A program made the position numbers and the translations under genes. A DNA stretch of 35,827 nucleotides, from the NCBI GenBank assembly GCA_015066875.1, contig SVNM01000019.1, positions 1-35,827 on the forward strand. Direction: 5' to 3'. Each line of letters starts with the position of its first letter. Within the stretch, counting starts at the first letter, position 1. The notes below the pieces were generated by a model that had not been told where the DNA came from, did not search any database, and saw only the letters and a list, made by a program, of their open reading frames with translations. Source of the stretch: Ruminococcus sp. (GTDB lineage Bacteria > Bacillota > Clostridia > Oscillospirales > Ruminococcaceae). This document shows positions 6,580 through 15,371 of the stretch, piece by piece.

Positions 6580-8925
6580 TTATTTAATCTTCCAGATGTT
6601 CTCGGCATAATCGGCAATTGTACGGTCAGAGCTGAACTTGCCGGCATTGCACATATTAAGCCACTGCTTCTTAGCAAATCCCATTCTGTCTGAACTGTAA
6701 TCGCTGTTTGAACGGAGCTTTGCTTCAACATAGCTTTCAAGGTCGCCAAGCAGGTAATAGTGATCGGGCTCGTGCCAGCTTGCACCGTCAAGAAGCGAGG
6801 TGTAAAGCTCACGGAAATCACCTGAGCCTCCGTCGGAAACAGTTCCGTCAATAAGAGTTGAAACAACTCTTCTGATCTTATCATTTTCGGCAAAAACCTT
6901 ACGGCTGTCGTACTCGGGAACGATTTTTTCAAGATCTTCAACTCTTGCGCCGAAGATGTAATTGTTCTCTTCGCCTGACTCCTGAACGATCTCGATATTT
7001 GCTCCGTCATATGTTCCAAGTGTAACAGCTCCGTTAAGCATAAGCTTCATATTGCCTGTACCCGAAGCCTCAGTTCCCGCAGTTGAAATCTGCTCGGAAA
7101 CATCTGCTGACGCAACAAGCTTTTCAGCATAGGAAACATTATAGTTTGAAACAAACACAACCTTGATAAGATTCTTTGTTTCGGGATCAGAGGATACAAT
7201 TCTGCCAATCTCATTGATATACTTTATGATCGCCTTTGCTCTTCTGTAGCCGGGAGCAGACTTTGCTCCGAAGATAAATGTTGTGGGAGCAAAATTCTTT
7301 ATTGAGCCGTCCTTGATTCCGAAGTAGATATAAAGAATAGAGAACGCATTGAGAAGCTGTCTCTTATACTCGTGAAGTCTCTTTATCTGAATATCGTAAA
7401 TTGAATCGGGATTGATTTCAATGCCCTCTTTTTCAGCGATAAACTGTGAAAGCTGAGTCTTCTTCGCCTTCTTTATCTCCACAAAACGGCTGAGAATATT
7501 ACTGTCATCAGCGTACTTTTCAAGCTCCTTGAGATTACTGAGGCTTACAAGCCACTCATCATTGCCAAGAAGCTCGGTGATAAGTGATGAAAGCTCCATA
7601 TTGCAGAGCCCCAGCCAACGACGCTGTGTAATTCCGTTTGTTTTGTTCTGGAAACGCTCAGGATAAATGCTGTACCAATCTGCAAGAACAGTATCCTTGA
7701 GAATCTGAGTATGGATTTCAGCAACTCCGTTTGTATATGAAGAAGCGTACACAGCCATATCAGCCATATGAACAAGACCATTCTTTATAACCTTGAGCTT
7801 GTTTATCTTTTCCTTATCTGTATCAAGCTTGTAAAGGTCAGCGATAAGAGCCTCGTTTATCTGAATGATAATCTCATAAACACGGGGCAGAAGCTCCTCA
7901 ACAAGATTACAGCTCCACTTTTCAAGAGCCTCAGGCATAACGGTATGGTTTGTATAGTTGAACACCTTTTTGGCAATTTCAAGAGCCTTTTCAAAGCTGT
8001 AGCCCTCGCCGTCAACAAGCTGTCTGATAAGTTCGGGAATTGAAATTACAGGGTGAGTATCGTTAAGCTGGATTGTAACATAGTCAGCAAGATTTTCACA
8101 GGTACCAAAGCGCGCCTTGTGCTTCTTGATAATATCTGTGAGCGAAGCACTGCTGAAGAAATACTGCTGTTTCAGGCGGAGCTTCTTGCCCTCGTTTGTG
8201 TCATCGTTGGGATAAAGCACACGTGAGATATCCTCGGCGTAAATCTTTTCCTTTGAAGCTTCAAGGTAATTCTGCTGATTGAAGGTGTCAAAATCGAACT
8301 CCTTTACAGGCTCAGCCTGCCACAGACGGAGTGTTCCCACATTTTCGGTTTTACAGCCGAAAACAGGCATATCGTATGGTACAGCCTTTACTGTCTGTCC
8401 GTTGAAACTGATGAGTACAGTATCCTCTTCACAGCGCTGTGACCAGCAGTCGCCGTATTTTGTCCAGTCGTCGATATCCTCACGCTGGAAGCCGTCTACG
8501 ATAGACTGCTTGAAGAGTCCGTACTTATAGCGGATTCCATAGCCGTCCAACGGCAGATCAAGTGTTGCCGCACTGTCAAGGAAGCAGGCTGCAAGACGTC
8601 CTAAGCCTCCGTTACCGAGAGCTGCGTCCTCGATAACCTCAAGGTCTGCAAGGTCAAGACCGAGCTCGTTGAAGACAGCGTTCACTTCATCGTAAATTCC
8701 AAGACAAAGCAGATTATTGTAAACGGCTCTGCCTACAAGGAACTCCATAGAAAGATAAGCAGAACGTCGCTTTGAAAGGTGCTCCTCACGGCTTTTTGTC
8801 CAGTTTTCAGAAAAAAGCTCCATAACCGTATCACCCAGAGCATTATGAATCTGCTGAGGTGTTGCAAGCTTCAGGTCCCTGGGAAGCTTTGCTGTAAACT
8901 TCTCTGTAAAAATCTTCTTATCCAT
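6580..8925 (-). CDS. glgP: Glycogen/alpha-glucan phosphorylase
   Basis: A 781-residue GT35 enzyme that cleaves terminal alpha-1,4-glucosyl units with phosphate to give glucose-1-phosphate. Hallmarks: LSMEFLVGRAVYNNLL near the N-terminus, EDAALGNGGLGRLAACFLDS, LNDTHPVISIPELIR, NGITQRRWL, QIKRLHEYKRQLLN, and the PLP site EASGTGNMKLMLNGA with its lysine near residue 626. Full length for the bacterial family. A GGAGG site lies 8 nt before the ATG. It starts 14 nt after the malQ stop, so malQ-glgP form an operon for breakdown of glycogen or imported maltodextrins. Confidence 0.97.
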   Translation of the reverse strand: MDKKIFTEKFTAKLPRDLKLATPQQIHNALGDTVMELFSENWTKSREEHLSKRRSAYLSMEFLVGRAVYNNLLCLGIYDEVNAVFNELGLDLADLEVIEDAALGNGGLGRLAACFLDSAATLDLPLDGYGIRYKYGLFKQSIVDGFQREDIDDWTKYGDCWSQRCEEDTVLISFNGQTVKAVPYDMPVFGCKTENVGTLRLWQAEPVKEFDFDTFNQQNYLEASKEKIYAEDISRVLYPNDDTNEGKKLRLKQQYFFSSASLTDIIKKHKARFGTCENLADYVTIQLNDTHPVISIPELIRQLVDGEGYSFEKALEIAKKVFNYTNHTVMPEALEKWSCNLVEELLPRVYEIIIQINEALIADLYKLDTDKEKINKLKVIKNGLVHMADMAVYASSYTNGVAEIHTQILKDTVLADWYSIYPERFQNKTNGITQRRWLGLCNMELSSLITELLGNDEWLVSLSNLKELEKYADDSNILSRFVEIKKAKKTQLSQFIAEKEGIEINPDSIYDIQIKRLHEYKRQLLNAFSILYIYFGIKDGSIKNFAPTTFIFGAKSAPGYRRAKAIIKYINEIGRIVSSDPETKNLIKVVFVSNYNVSYAEKLVASADVSEQISTAGTEASGTGNMKLMLNGAVTLGTYDGANIEIVQESGEENNYIFGARVEDLEKIVPEYDSRKVFAENDKIRRVVSTLIDGTVSDGGSGDFRELYTSLLDGASWHEPDHYYLLGDLESYVEAKLRSNSDYSSDRMGFAKKQWLNMCNAGKFSSDRTIADYAENIWKIK

Positions 8926-8939
8926 TGATATATCCTCCG

Positions 8940-10412
8940 TTATCTGTTATACATTTTATTGAGCTTCCTGATTTTCTTTGCAAGCTCAGGAGTAAAATCC
9001 TCTTTTTTTGTTCTGAACTGCCAGTTTTTTCCCAAGGTAGAGGGCGTATTCATTCTGGCTTCCTTACCGCTGTCGAGGAAGTCCTGCATCTGCGCAACAG
9101 CTGTCTGAGCAACGCTTCCCCAGGCTGAGCGTATCATTGCCATAGGAATTTCACTCTTTTTCTTCACGCCCAGATATTTCTTGGCGAACTTTACCGACGC
9201 AGGCGAAGAAGCCTCTATCCAGCCACGCAGAGTCTCATTATCGTGAGTTCCCGTATATGCATAATAATTTGTACTTGCAAAATTATGGGGAAGATGCTCA
9301 TTTTCTCCGTCGCTGAAGCCGAACTGAAGCACCTTCATTCCCGGATAGCCCGATTTATCAAGAAGCGAGCGCACTTCGGGAGTAATAAAGCCTAAATCCT
9401 CTGCAATAATATTGAGTCTGCCCAGCTTTTCCTCGGCGACTCTGAAAAGCTCATAATCGGGACCCTTCTCCCACTCGCCCACAGTAGCGTCCTCGTTTCC
9501 GTAGGGAATTGCGTAGTAGCTTTCAAAGCCTCGGAAGTGGTCTATTCTTACTATATCATAAAGCTCTGAAGCTCTTTTTATACGACTTACCCACCACTCA
9601 AAATCAGTTTTCTTGTGATAGCTCCAGTTATAAAGAGGATTTCCCCAGAGCTGTCCTGTGGGAGAAAACTCATCGGGCGGACAGCCTGCAACAGCAACAG
9701 GCTTTTTGTTCTTGTCAAACTGGAAAAGCTTTGGAGTCGCCCACGCCTCAACGCTGTCAAGAGCGCAGTAAATCGGTATGTCGCCTATAATCTCTATTCC
9801 CTTTTCGTTGGCATAGGATTTAAGAGCACTCCACTGGCGTGCAAACTCAAACTGCATAAACTTGAAAAAGCCTGTTTCCTTTTTTAGCTCTTTTTTCACA
9901 GCGTCAACAGCCTTTTTCTTGTGCATTGCCAGTTCAGGCTCCCACTCATACCAGGCTTTTCCGTCATTTTTGAATTTCAGAGCCATAAACAATGCATATT
10001 CGTTGAGCCAGCTTTTGTTTTCGTCGCAGAATTTCTTATAATCGGGAAATCTTGACGGTCTGAAATTATTGTATGCGATTTTCAGAACATCAAAGCAGTG
10101 CTCGTAGATAAGGCTGTAATCAACCTTATCCGCAGTGCTCTCCCACACGATTTTATCATAATCAGACTTTTCAAGAAGTCCGTCGCCCTCAAGTATTTCA
10201 AAATCGATAAAGTAAGGGTTTCCCGCATTTACCGAAAAAGACTGATAGGGCGAATCGCCGTAGCTTGTGGGTGAAAGCGGAAGGATCTGCCAGCACTTGA
10301 TTCCGCTTTTTTTCAGAAAATCCACGAAAGCAAAAGCGTTTTTTCCCATTTTGCCTATTCCGTATTCTGACGGAAGGCTTGAAATATGCATCAGTATACA
10401 GCCTTTACGCAT
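8940..10412 (-). CDS. malQ: 4-alpha-glucanotransferase (amylomaltase)
   Basis: A 490-residue GH77 enzyme that disproportionates maltodextrins, providing substrates for the phosphorylase encoded next. It begins MRKGCILMHISSLPSEYGIGKMG, the family's N-terminal signature. GDIPIYCALDSVEAWA, PPDEFSPTGQLWGNPLYNW, IVRIDHFRGFESYY (nucleophile Asp), IIAEDLGFITPEV (acid/base Glu) and YTGTHDNETLRGW complete the active site. I chose ATG 10412 because AGGAG lies 9 nt upstream; an ATG three codons earlier abuts that site. First gene of the malQ-glgP operon. Confidence 0.97.
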   Translation of the reverse strand: MRKGCILMHISSLPSEYGIGKMGKNAFAFVDFLKKSGIKCWQILPLSPTSYGDSPYQSFSVNAGNPYFIDFEILEGDGLLEKSDYDKIVWESTADKVDYSLIYEHCFDVLKIAYNNFRPSRFPDYKKFCDENKSWLNEYALFMALKFKNDGKAWYEWEPELAMHKKKAVDAVKKELKKETGFFKFMQFEFARQWSALKSYANEKGIEIIGDIPIYCALDSVEAWATPKLFQFDKNKKPVAVAGCPPDEFSPTGQLWGNPLYNWSYHKKTDFEWWVSRIKRASELYDIVRIDHFRGFESYYAIPYGNEDATVGEWEKGPDYELFRVAEEKLGRLNIIAEDLGFITPEVRSLLDKSGYPGMKVLQFGFSDGENEHLPHNFASTNYYAYTGTHDNETLRGWIEASSPASVKFAKKYLGVKKKSEIPMAMIRSAWGSVAQTAVAQMQDFLDSGKEARMNTPSTLGKNWQFRTKKEDFTPELAKKIRKLNKMYNR

Positions 10413-10508
10413 AAAAATCATCTCCTGTTAATTACCCTTGATACGGCAGAATAATCACCTGTTTTATTCATATAATACCGCTATAAAAAAGAATCGAGGT
10501 ATTTATAT

Positions 10509-10925
10509 ATGAAGCTTTCACAAGGTATTTTTGCCTTTCTTATGGGTTATTTCTGTTACAGCCTCATAGAAATTCTCATACGGGGCTATACTCACTGGAC
10601 TATGGCGCTCACAGGCGGAACAGTCCTTGCAATACTCTACGCTGTCAACAGCAGACGCACTATGACGCTCATAAAGAGCTGTTTCATAGGCGCTGTTATT
10701 ATCACCACCGTTGAATTTGCCGTAGGTGTGGTTGTCAATCTTATTTTCGGCTGGAATGTCTGGGATTATACCGACATACCGCTTAATCTTTTCGGACAGA
10801 TTTGTCTGCCGTTTTCAGGTTTATGGTTTCTTCTTTGTATTCCCGCATATTATGTATGTTCGGGTATACGAAGAAAATTTATTTCCCCTGATATCTCCGC
10901 ATCTGAAAACAGCAACGCTTTATAA
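10509..10925 (+). CDS. CmpB-like small membrane protein (putative ABC-transporter type IV family)
   Basis: A 138-residue protein with four hydrophobic helices. The segment WDYTDIPLNLFGQICLPFSGLWFLL is characteristic of the PF06541 family, named putative ABC-transporter type IV or CmpB; biochemical function is not established. No ATP-binding subunit is encoded nearby, so the transporter name should not be taken literally. A GAGGT site lies 8 nt before ATG 10509, and a TATAAT is present at 10471-10476, but I see no clear -35. It stands alone, divergent from malQ and convergent with the lipase-like gene. Confidence 0.8.
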   Translation: MKLSQGIFAFLMGYFCYSLIEILIRGYTHWTMALTGGTVLAILYAVNSRRTMTLIKSCFIGAVIITTVEFAVGVVVNLIFGWNVWDYTDIPLNLFGQICLPFSGLWFLLCIPAYYVCSGIRRKFISPDISASENSNAL

Positions 10926-10964
10926 TTATACCACAAAGCTTACATTTTTTCAATTGCTTTGCAA

Positions 10965-12290
10965 TTACAGTCCCTTTTCCTTTAAATTCTTCAGAATATC
11001 CACGTAAAACTCTCTTACGTCATAGCCGTCGATATTTTCACGCATAAGGTCGATTACATCGCCGTGACTGATTCCTCTTGTGCGCTTGTTGGTTATGAGG
11101 GTATGCTCGCCGTGAACAGCTGAGCCCTCATACACAAGACCGTCGTTTGCTCCGTTAAGCTTCTTTATCAGCAGATAGCTTATTCCAAGTACGAAAAACG
11201 CTGACCTGAAGGAGCTCATTACCGACATATAGCTTCTGTAAACAACGCCGGGGCTGTCCTGTACCTTTTCGTTGAATGAAACCGCAGATGAAGCTCTCAG
11301 GTCGTTTACTCCCGCAAGGAAATCGGGCTTGTTATCGCCAAGCTTTGTGAAAATTCCGTTGTACCTTCTGCACAAAAAGCTGACAAACCCCGAAGGAGCC
11401 TTATCAAGCAGAAAATCCACCATATCACAGCCCTTGTGGGGAGTATTTATTGTTGTCAGCGAAGCTACATACCTTTCCATTCCCAGACAGCTTATAGCAT
11501 AACGCGAGTCAAGACCGCCCTTGGAGTGGGCGATGATATTCACCTTTTCTGCGCCTGTTTCTCTGATTATTTCCTGTATTCTTTCAGCAAGCTCTGCTCC
11601 GCTTCGCTCTATTGAGCTTGCAGACTGCTGATTTCCGTAGTAGATTTCTGCTCCGTTCTCTATAAGCGACGCAGGAACTCTTCCCCAGTAGTTGAAGTAC
11701 TGCCAATCGCGGAAGAATATTCCGTGAACCATAAGAACGGGATATTTTGTTTTGCAGATTTCGTTCTGCTTACGGGCATTTTCAAGCTCAGCCCTGTCAG
11801 ACTCGAAGATAAACTCTCTTCTTGCGGTTTTGTAGAATTTCCTCACGATGAAGATGTTTACAACAGGCACCCACCACCAGAGAAGTAGTGCTATATGGTC
11901 TGTGAGCTTTATCTGCTTTGAGCTTACAGCTATTCCTGCCACTCCCGCAAAAAGCGTCAGCGCAATGATGATAACAGGGATTATTATTGAAAATACAAGG
12001 CCGGCTCCTTTCGGAGAGTACTCTGCAATATACCACCACAGCACAAAAACCTCAACCACAGCAGTAATCCCCGCCGTCTTTACCATATTACAGCACTTGC
12101 GCATACGTTCAAGTCTTCGTACAGTTTTTTTCTTCTCTTTATCCGCCGTTGAAACTGCAATCCACACAGCCACAAGTGTCAGTGGAATTATCCACCTGAA
12201 CACAGTATCCTCAGTGACTTCAAAAAATGGAATACAGTTGCATAATACTATGTAAATTAACAGCGAGGCAATTTCCTTCAGTTTTTTCAT
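10965..12290 (-). CDS. Membrane-anchored lipase-like alpha/beta hydrolase
   Basis: A 441-residue protein with two parts. The first ~150 residues hold about five transmembrane helices. The C-terminal ~290 residues resemble LipA-type triacylglycerol lipases or acetyltransferase-like hydrolases: PVLMVHGIFFRDWQYFNYWG (oxyanion region), NIIAHSKGGLDSRY (nucleophile Ser; AxSxG in place of GxSxG), INTPHKGCDMVDFLL, GANDGLVYEGSA (likely Asp) and GISHGDVIDL (likely His). All three triad members appear present. The substrate is unknown; a membrane lipid ester is plausible. The start is ATG 12290 with GGAGG 4 nt upstream; the longer reading from 12344 runs through the terminator of the preceding gene. Expression may need read-through of that terminator. 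Confidence 0.82.
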   Translation of the reverse strand: MKKLKEIASLLIYIVLCNCIPFFEVTEDTVFRWIIPLTLVAVWIAVSTADKEKKKTVRRLERMRKCCNMVKTAGITAVVEVFVLWWYIAEYSPKGAGLVFSIIIPVIIIALTLFAGVAGIAVSSKQIKLTDHIALLLWWWVPVVNIFIVRKFYKTARREFIFESDRAELENARKQNEICKTKYPVLMVHGIFFRDWQYFNYWGRVPASLIENGAEIYYGNQQSASSIERSGAELAERIQEIIRETGAEKVNIIAHSKGGLDSRYAISCLGMERYVASLTTINTPHKGCDMVDFLLDKAPSGFVSFLCRRYNGIFTKLGDNKPDFLAGVNDLRASSAVSFNEKVQDSPGVVYRSYMSVMSSFRSAFFVLGISYLLIKKLNGANDGLVYEGSAVHGEHTLITNKRTRGISHGDVIDLMRENIDGYDVREFYVDILKNLKEKGL

Positions 12291-12299
12291 AGCTCCTCC

Positions 12300-12332
12300 A
12301 AAAAAACAGGCTGTCCCACCCGGAACAGCCTG
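12300..12332 (-). terminator. Terminator after the zinc-ribbon gene
   Basis: An 8-bp stem (12307-12314 with 12325-12332) is followed on the minus strand by seven T residues (12306-12300). The ribosome site of the downstream lipase-like gene begins immediately after the T-run. Confidence 0.8.
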
Positions 12333-12344
12333 AATTTGTTTCAA

Positions 12345-12779
12345 TTAATAGTTATTCTGTGTATCCGCATTGAAGAAATTATTACTGCTTTCTGTGTAAT
12401 AATCGTTGGGCTCAAGTGATGTAAAATCCTCATCCTCAGGATCAGGAAGTCTTGCTCCGCATCTTCCGCAGAACTGGAATCTTTCGTTAACCTCTGCGTC
12501 GCACTTGGGACAGATCTTGTAACCTCTGATCTGATTGAGCTCAAATCTCATTTTCTTGATTCTTCTGCGTCTTGTGTCGATATCCTCACAAAGAACACGG
12601 AAAACGTTAGGATCCTCATCGGGATTCTTGTAGTATTTCTTACCGATATCTGTAAAAATCTCTACAATACGCTCTTCCTCGTAAAGGATTTTTGTCTTAA
12701 GGTTATTAGCCTCAGAGATATTTTTCATTTTATCTGAAGCGCCCTTACTTACATCACTGAATTTATCGAGAATTCCCAT
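12345..12779 (-). CDS. Zinc-ribbon protein with helical N-terminus
   Basis: A 144-residue soluble protein. Residues ~1-90 are charged and helical (DKFSDVSKGASDKMKNISEAN, IDTRRRRIKKMRFELNQIRG) and probably coiled coil. A C-terminal zinc ribbon follows: CPKC, 11 residues, CGRC at about residues 96-113. The tail is acidic and Asn-rich. Such proteins occur widely in Firmicutes without assigned function. AGGAG lies 10 nt before ATG 12779. It has its own strong promoter, and the lipase-like gene lies downstream past a terminator. Confidence 0.8.
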   Translation of the reverse strand: MGILDKFSDVSKGASDKMKNISEANNLKTKILYEEERIVEIFTDIGKKYYKNPDEDPNVFRVLCEDIDTRRRRIKKMRFELNQIRGYKICPKCDAEVNERFQFCGRCGARLPDPEDEDFTSLEPNDYYTESSNNFFNADTQNNY

Positions 12780-12825
12780 TTATAAACCACTCCTGTCGAA
12801 ATTTTCTCGTTACTTACTACCTATT

Positions 12826-12853
12826 ATTATACAACATTTATAAAATTTGTCAA
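12826..12853 (-). promoter_or_regulatory. Promoter of the zinc-ribbon gene
   Basis: On the minus strand: perfect TTGACA (12853-12848), 16-nt spacer and perfect TATAAT (12831-12826). It lies between the ACT gene and the zinc-ribbon gene. A 10-bp palindrome (12886-12895) sits just upstream, near the end of the ACT gene. Confidence 0.85.
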
Positions 12854-12901
12854 GGGTTTTAAAAATGAATTCACATTTTCGCACCTACAATTGTACATTT
12901 T

Positions 12902-13336
12902 TTACATTTCACAGATGTCTTTTTCAGCAAGCTGTACGATACCTGCTTCTGTAAAAAGCTGATGAGCCTTCTCGTTATCGTCTACACGGAGAATGATCGA
13001 CGCCTTGTTTGATGATTTGCTGAGGAATGCATAGAGATACTCGATGTTTACGCCCGCATTGTTGATAAGGCTCATTACCTCGCTGAGCTTGCCCATTTCG
13101 TCGTCGATTGAAATAGCTACAACCTCAGTGATTGTTACTGTGCATGAAGCGTCCTTAAGCTTCTGGCAAGCCATATCAGGATCGTTTACGATCAGTCTGA
13201 GAATTCCGAAATCCTTTGTATCCGCAATTGAAAGTGCACGGATATTGATGCCATTATCCTTGAGAATCTGTGTGATAGCGCTGAGTCTGCCCGGCTTGTT
13301 TTCAACAAAAACCGAAATCTGTCTTACATTGTTCAT
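12902..13336 (-). CDS. Tandem ACT-domain amino-acid-sensing protein
   Basis: A 144-residue protein made of two ACT domains: RQISVFVENKPGRLSAITQIL (residues ~4-70) and a second, more divergent copy beginning near EVVAISIDDEMGKLSEVMSLI. ACT domains bind amino acids and usually regulate amino-acid metabolism. It is the last gene of the ten-gene run, 65 nt after paaK1. Small ACT proteins next to phenylacetate-CoA ligase and indolepyruvate oxidoreductase genes are a known arrangement, so it may sense the aromatic amino acid product. AGGAGG lies 8 nt before ATG 13336. Confidence 0.88.
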   Translation of the reverse strand: MNNVRQISVFVENKPGRLSAITQILKDNGINIRALSIADTKDFGILRLIVNDPDMACQKLKDASCTVTITEVVAISIDDEMGKLSEVMSLINNAGVNIEYLYAFLSKSSNKASIILRVDDNEKAHQLFTEAGIVQLAEKDICEM

Positions 13337-13401
13337 AGTAGTTTCCTCCTTAGATTTGATTTATCTTTTCAGACTTACTGTCTGATATTATGCAAATCGG
13401 A

Positions 13402-14712
13402 TTAATCGTGAAGCTTTCTCTTATCGATTACACGAACTGCCTTACCCTCGCTTCTTGTAATTGACTTGGGCGATACAAGGTGGATCTTAGGATTGATTCC
13501 AAGCATTGTATTCATAGCTTCTGCAAGCTGGCGTTCCTTATTCTGAAGCTCCTTTACTGTATCTGAGAACTGATCGTTTGTCATTTCTACGCTGATATCA
13601 ATAGTATCCTTGTTGTTGATACGGTCAACCTCGATAAGATAGTTGGGAGTATAGCCCTGTTCGATAAGAACTGTCTCAATCTGTGAGGGGAATACGTTAA
13701 CGCCTCTGATAATGAGCATATCGTCGCTTCTGCCCATAGGCTTGGACATCTTGATAAGTGTTCTTCCGCATGAGCACTTCTTTCTTGAAAGTACGCAAAG
13801 ATCACGTGTTCTGTATCTGAGAAGAGGGAAAGCTTCCTTTGTAAGACTTGTGAATACAAGCTCACCAACCTCGCCGTCAGGAAGAACCTCGCCTGTATCG
13901 GGATTGATAATCTCAGGATAGAAATTATCCTCGTTGATATGCATACCTGTCTGCTCTTCGCACTCGAATGCAACACCGGGACCTGTTGTTTCAGTAAGTC
14001 CGTAAATATCGTATGCCTTGATTCCGAGAGACTCTTCAATAGAGCGTCTCATTTCCTCTGTCCAGGGCTCAGCACCGAAAATTCCGGCCTTAAGCTTTAT
14101 ATCATCGGGCGTATATCCCATATCGTGAAGAGTCTCGCCGATATAAGCAGCATATGAAGGTGTACAGCAAAGTATTGTAGAACCCAGATCTGTCATAAAT
14201 TGTATCTGTCTGTCAGTATTACCTGATGACATAGGAAGTGTAAGACAGCCTACCTTGTGTGAACCGCCGTGAAGTCCAAGTCCGCCTGTGAAAAGTCCGT
14301 AACCGTAGCAAACCTGACAGATATCGCTTTCATCTCCGCCTACAGCTACGATAGCTCTTGCACAGCAGTCCTCCCAGAGATCAACATCGTTCTGAGTATA
14401 GAAAGCAACAACTCTTTTTCCGGTTGTTCCGCTTGTCGAATGTATTCTTACACAGTCTGAAAGAGGCTTGGCAAGAAGTCCGAAAGGATAAGCGTCACGA
14501 AGATCCGCCTTTGAAACAAATGGAAGCTTGTGAAGATCATCGATTGACTTGATGTCATCGGGAGTAACGCCCTTTTCTTCCATAAGATTTCTGTAATACG
14601 GCACATTCTCGTAAACGTGCTTTACCTGAGCTACAAGGCGCTCGCTCTGAAGCTTTTTCATATCTTCAGGCGCCATACACTCAATTTCTTCATTCCAGTA
14701 TTTTTTTGCCAT
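13402..14712 (-). CDS. paaK: Phenylacetate-CoA ligase family protein, copy 1
   Basis: A 436-residue acyl-adenylate-forming ligase that activates an arylacetate with ATP and CoA. Motifs: ATP-binding TSGTTGKRV (~residue 95), YGLTETTGPG, the LLRYRTRDL hinge region, a CSCGR metal-binding-like segment and GRSDDMLIIRGVNVFPSQIE with the C-terminal subdomain; it ends in RSEGKAVRVIDKR. Length is normal for PaaK. AGGAGG lies 8 nt before the ATG. It lies 45 nt after an unknown gene and 65 nt before the ACT gene. It differs from copy 2 at residues flanking the P-loop (R against P in SGTTGK-R/P), so the two may prefer different acids. The substrate is inferred. Confidence 0.9.
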   Translation of the reverse strand: MAKKYWNEEIECMAPEDMKKLQSERLVAQVKHVYENVPYYRNLMEEKGVTPDDIKSIDDLHKLPFVSKADLRDAYPFGLLAKPLSDCVRIHSTSGTTGKRVVAFYTQNDVDLWEDCCARAIVAVGGDESDICQVCYGYGLFTGGLGLHGGSHKVGCLTLPMSSGNTDRQIQFMTDLGSTILCCTPSYAAYIGETLHDMGYTPDDIKLKAGIFGAEPWTEEMRRSIEESLGIKAYDIYGLTETTGPGVAFECEEQTGMHINEDNFYPEIINPDTGEVLPDGEVGELVFTSLTKEAFPLLRYRTRDLCVLSRKKCSCGRTLIKMSKPMGRSDDMLIIRGVNVFPSQIETVLIEQGYTPNYLIEVDRINNKDTIDISVEMTNDQFSDTVKELQNKERQLAEAMNTMLGINPKIHLVSPKSITRSEGKAVRVIDKRKLHD

Positions 14713-14757
14713 TGGTTTTTCCTCCTGTATATGTAAATTAAATTTAGTGCAGATTAA

Positions 14758-15357
14758 TCAGTTTGTTATTTTACCATCCGCTAACTGCTCATAATCAATA
14801 TGCCGGCTCAGACGGTTCTGCAGATCAATAATCAGATTCTCAAACTCGCTGTAAGAGCCCTTTTGTTTCATTTCTTCCGCAAGCTCAGAGTCATAATTAA
14901 TTCCAAGAACACAATCAAGAGCATCTATGCCGTTCTGAAGCACCACAGAGAGATTATACACAGGCTTTTTGCTCAGAAACTTTTTCTTTGAAATATCCTG
15001 CTTCAGCATTTCCAAAGCCTTACGGTATTCGTCAGCATATCCAATGCATTTCGAAGAATAATCCATGCCATTAAGAGCATCATCCAGCAGACATGCATCA
15101 GCCCATATTTCACAGCCGATTTCCGCATCAACGCTTTTATCATTAAGCATTTCTTCAACAGCCTTTTCAATCTCTTCCTTGGAAAGTTCAGAAGTCTGCT
15201 TCAAGGTTTTACGAAGATCAGAAGCGTCTTTTTGCGTCATTTCCCTTGTGACAATTTCAAATTCGAAATCATTGACATATTTAAGAGGTCTGAACAATCC
15301 GTCAGGGAGTTCTGAAATATGCTCCCTTACCGCCTCATAATCAAATGGAGTCAACAT
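14758..15357 (-). CDS. Protein of unknown function between iorB and paaK1
   Basis: A 199-residue soluble protein, mostly predicted helical and rich in Glu/Lys/Asp, with no signal peptide or membrane segment. Visible features include EFEIVTREMTQKDASDLRKTLKQ, two acidic helical stretches, and a region near residue 130 (KKPVYNLSVVLQNGIDALDCVLGINYD). I do not recognise a family and see no catalytic motif. GAGG lies 9 nt before the ATG. It starts 14 nt after iorB and ends 45 nt before paaK1, so it is embedded in the operon. Confidence 0.72.
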   Translation of the reverse strand: MLTPFDYEAVREHISELPDGLFRPLKYVNDFEFEIVTREMTQKDASDLRKTLKQTSELSKEEIEKAVEEMLNDKSVDAEIGCEIWADACLLDDALNGMDYSSKCIGYADEYRKALEMLKQDISKKKFLSKKPVYNLSVVLQNGIDALDCVLGINYDSELAEEMKQKGSYSEFENLIIDLQNRLSRHIDYEQLADGKITN

Positions 15358-15371
15358 GACAGCTTACCTCA

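Noticed and set aside
10948..10967. Short hairpin at the end of the lipase-like gene as a terminator
   Set aside because: A 6-bp stem with no T-run on the minus strand; it overlaps the stop codon and is too weak to call.
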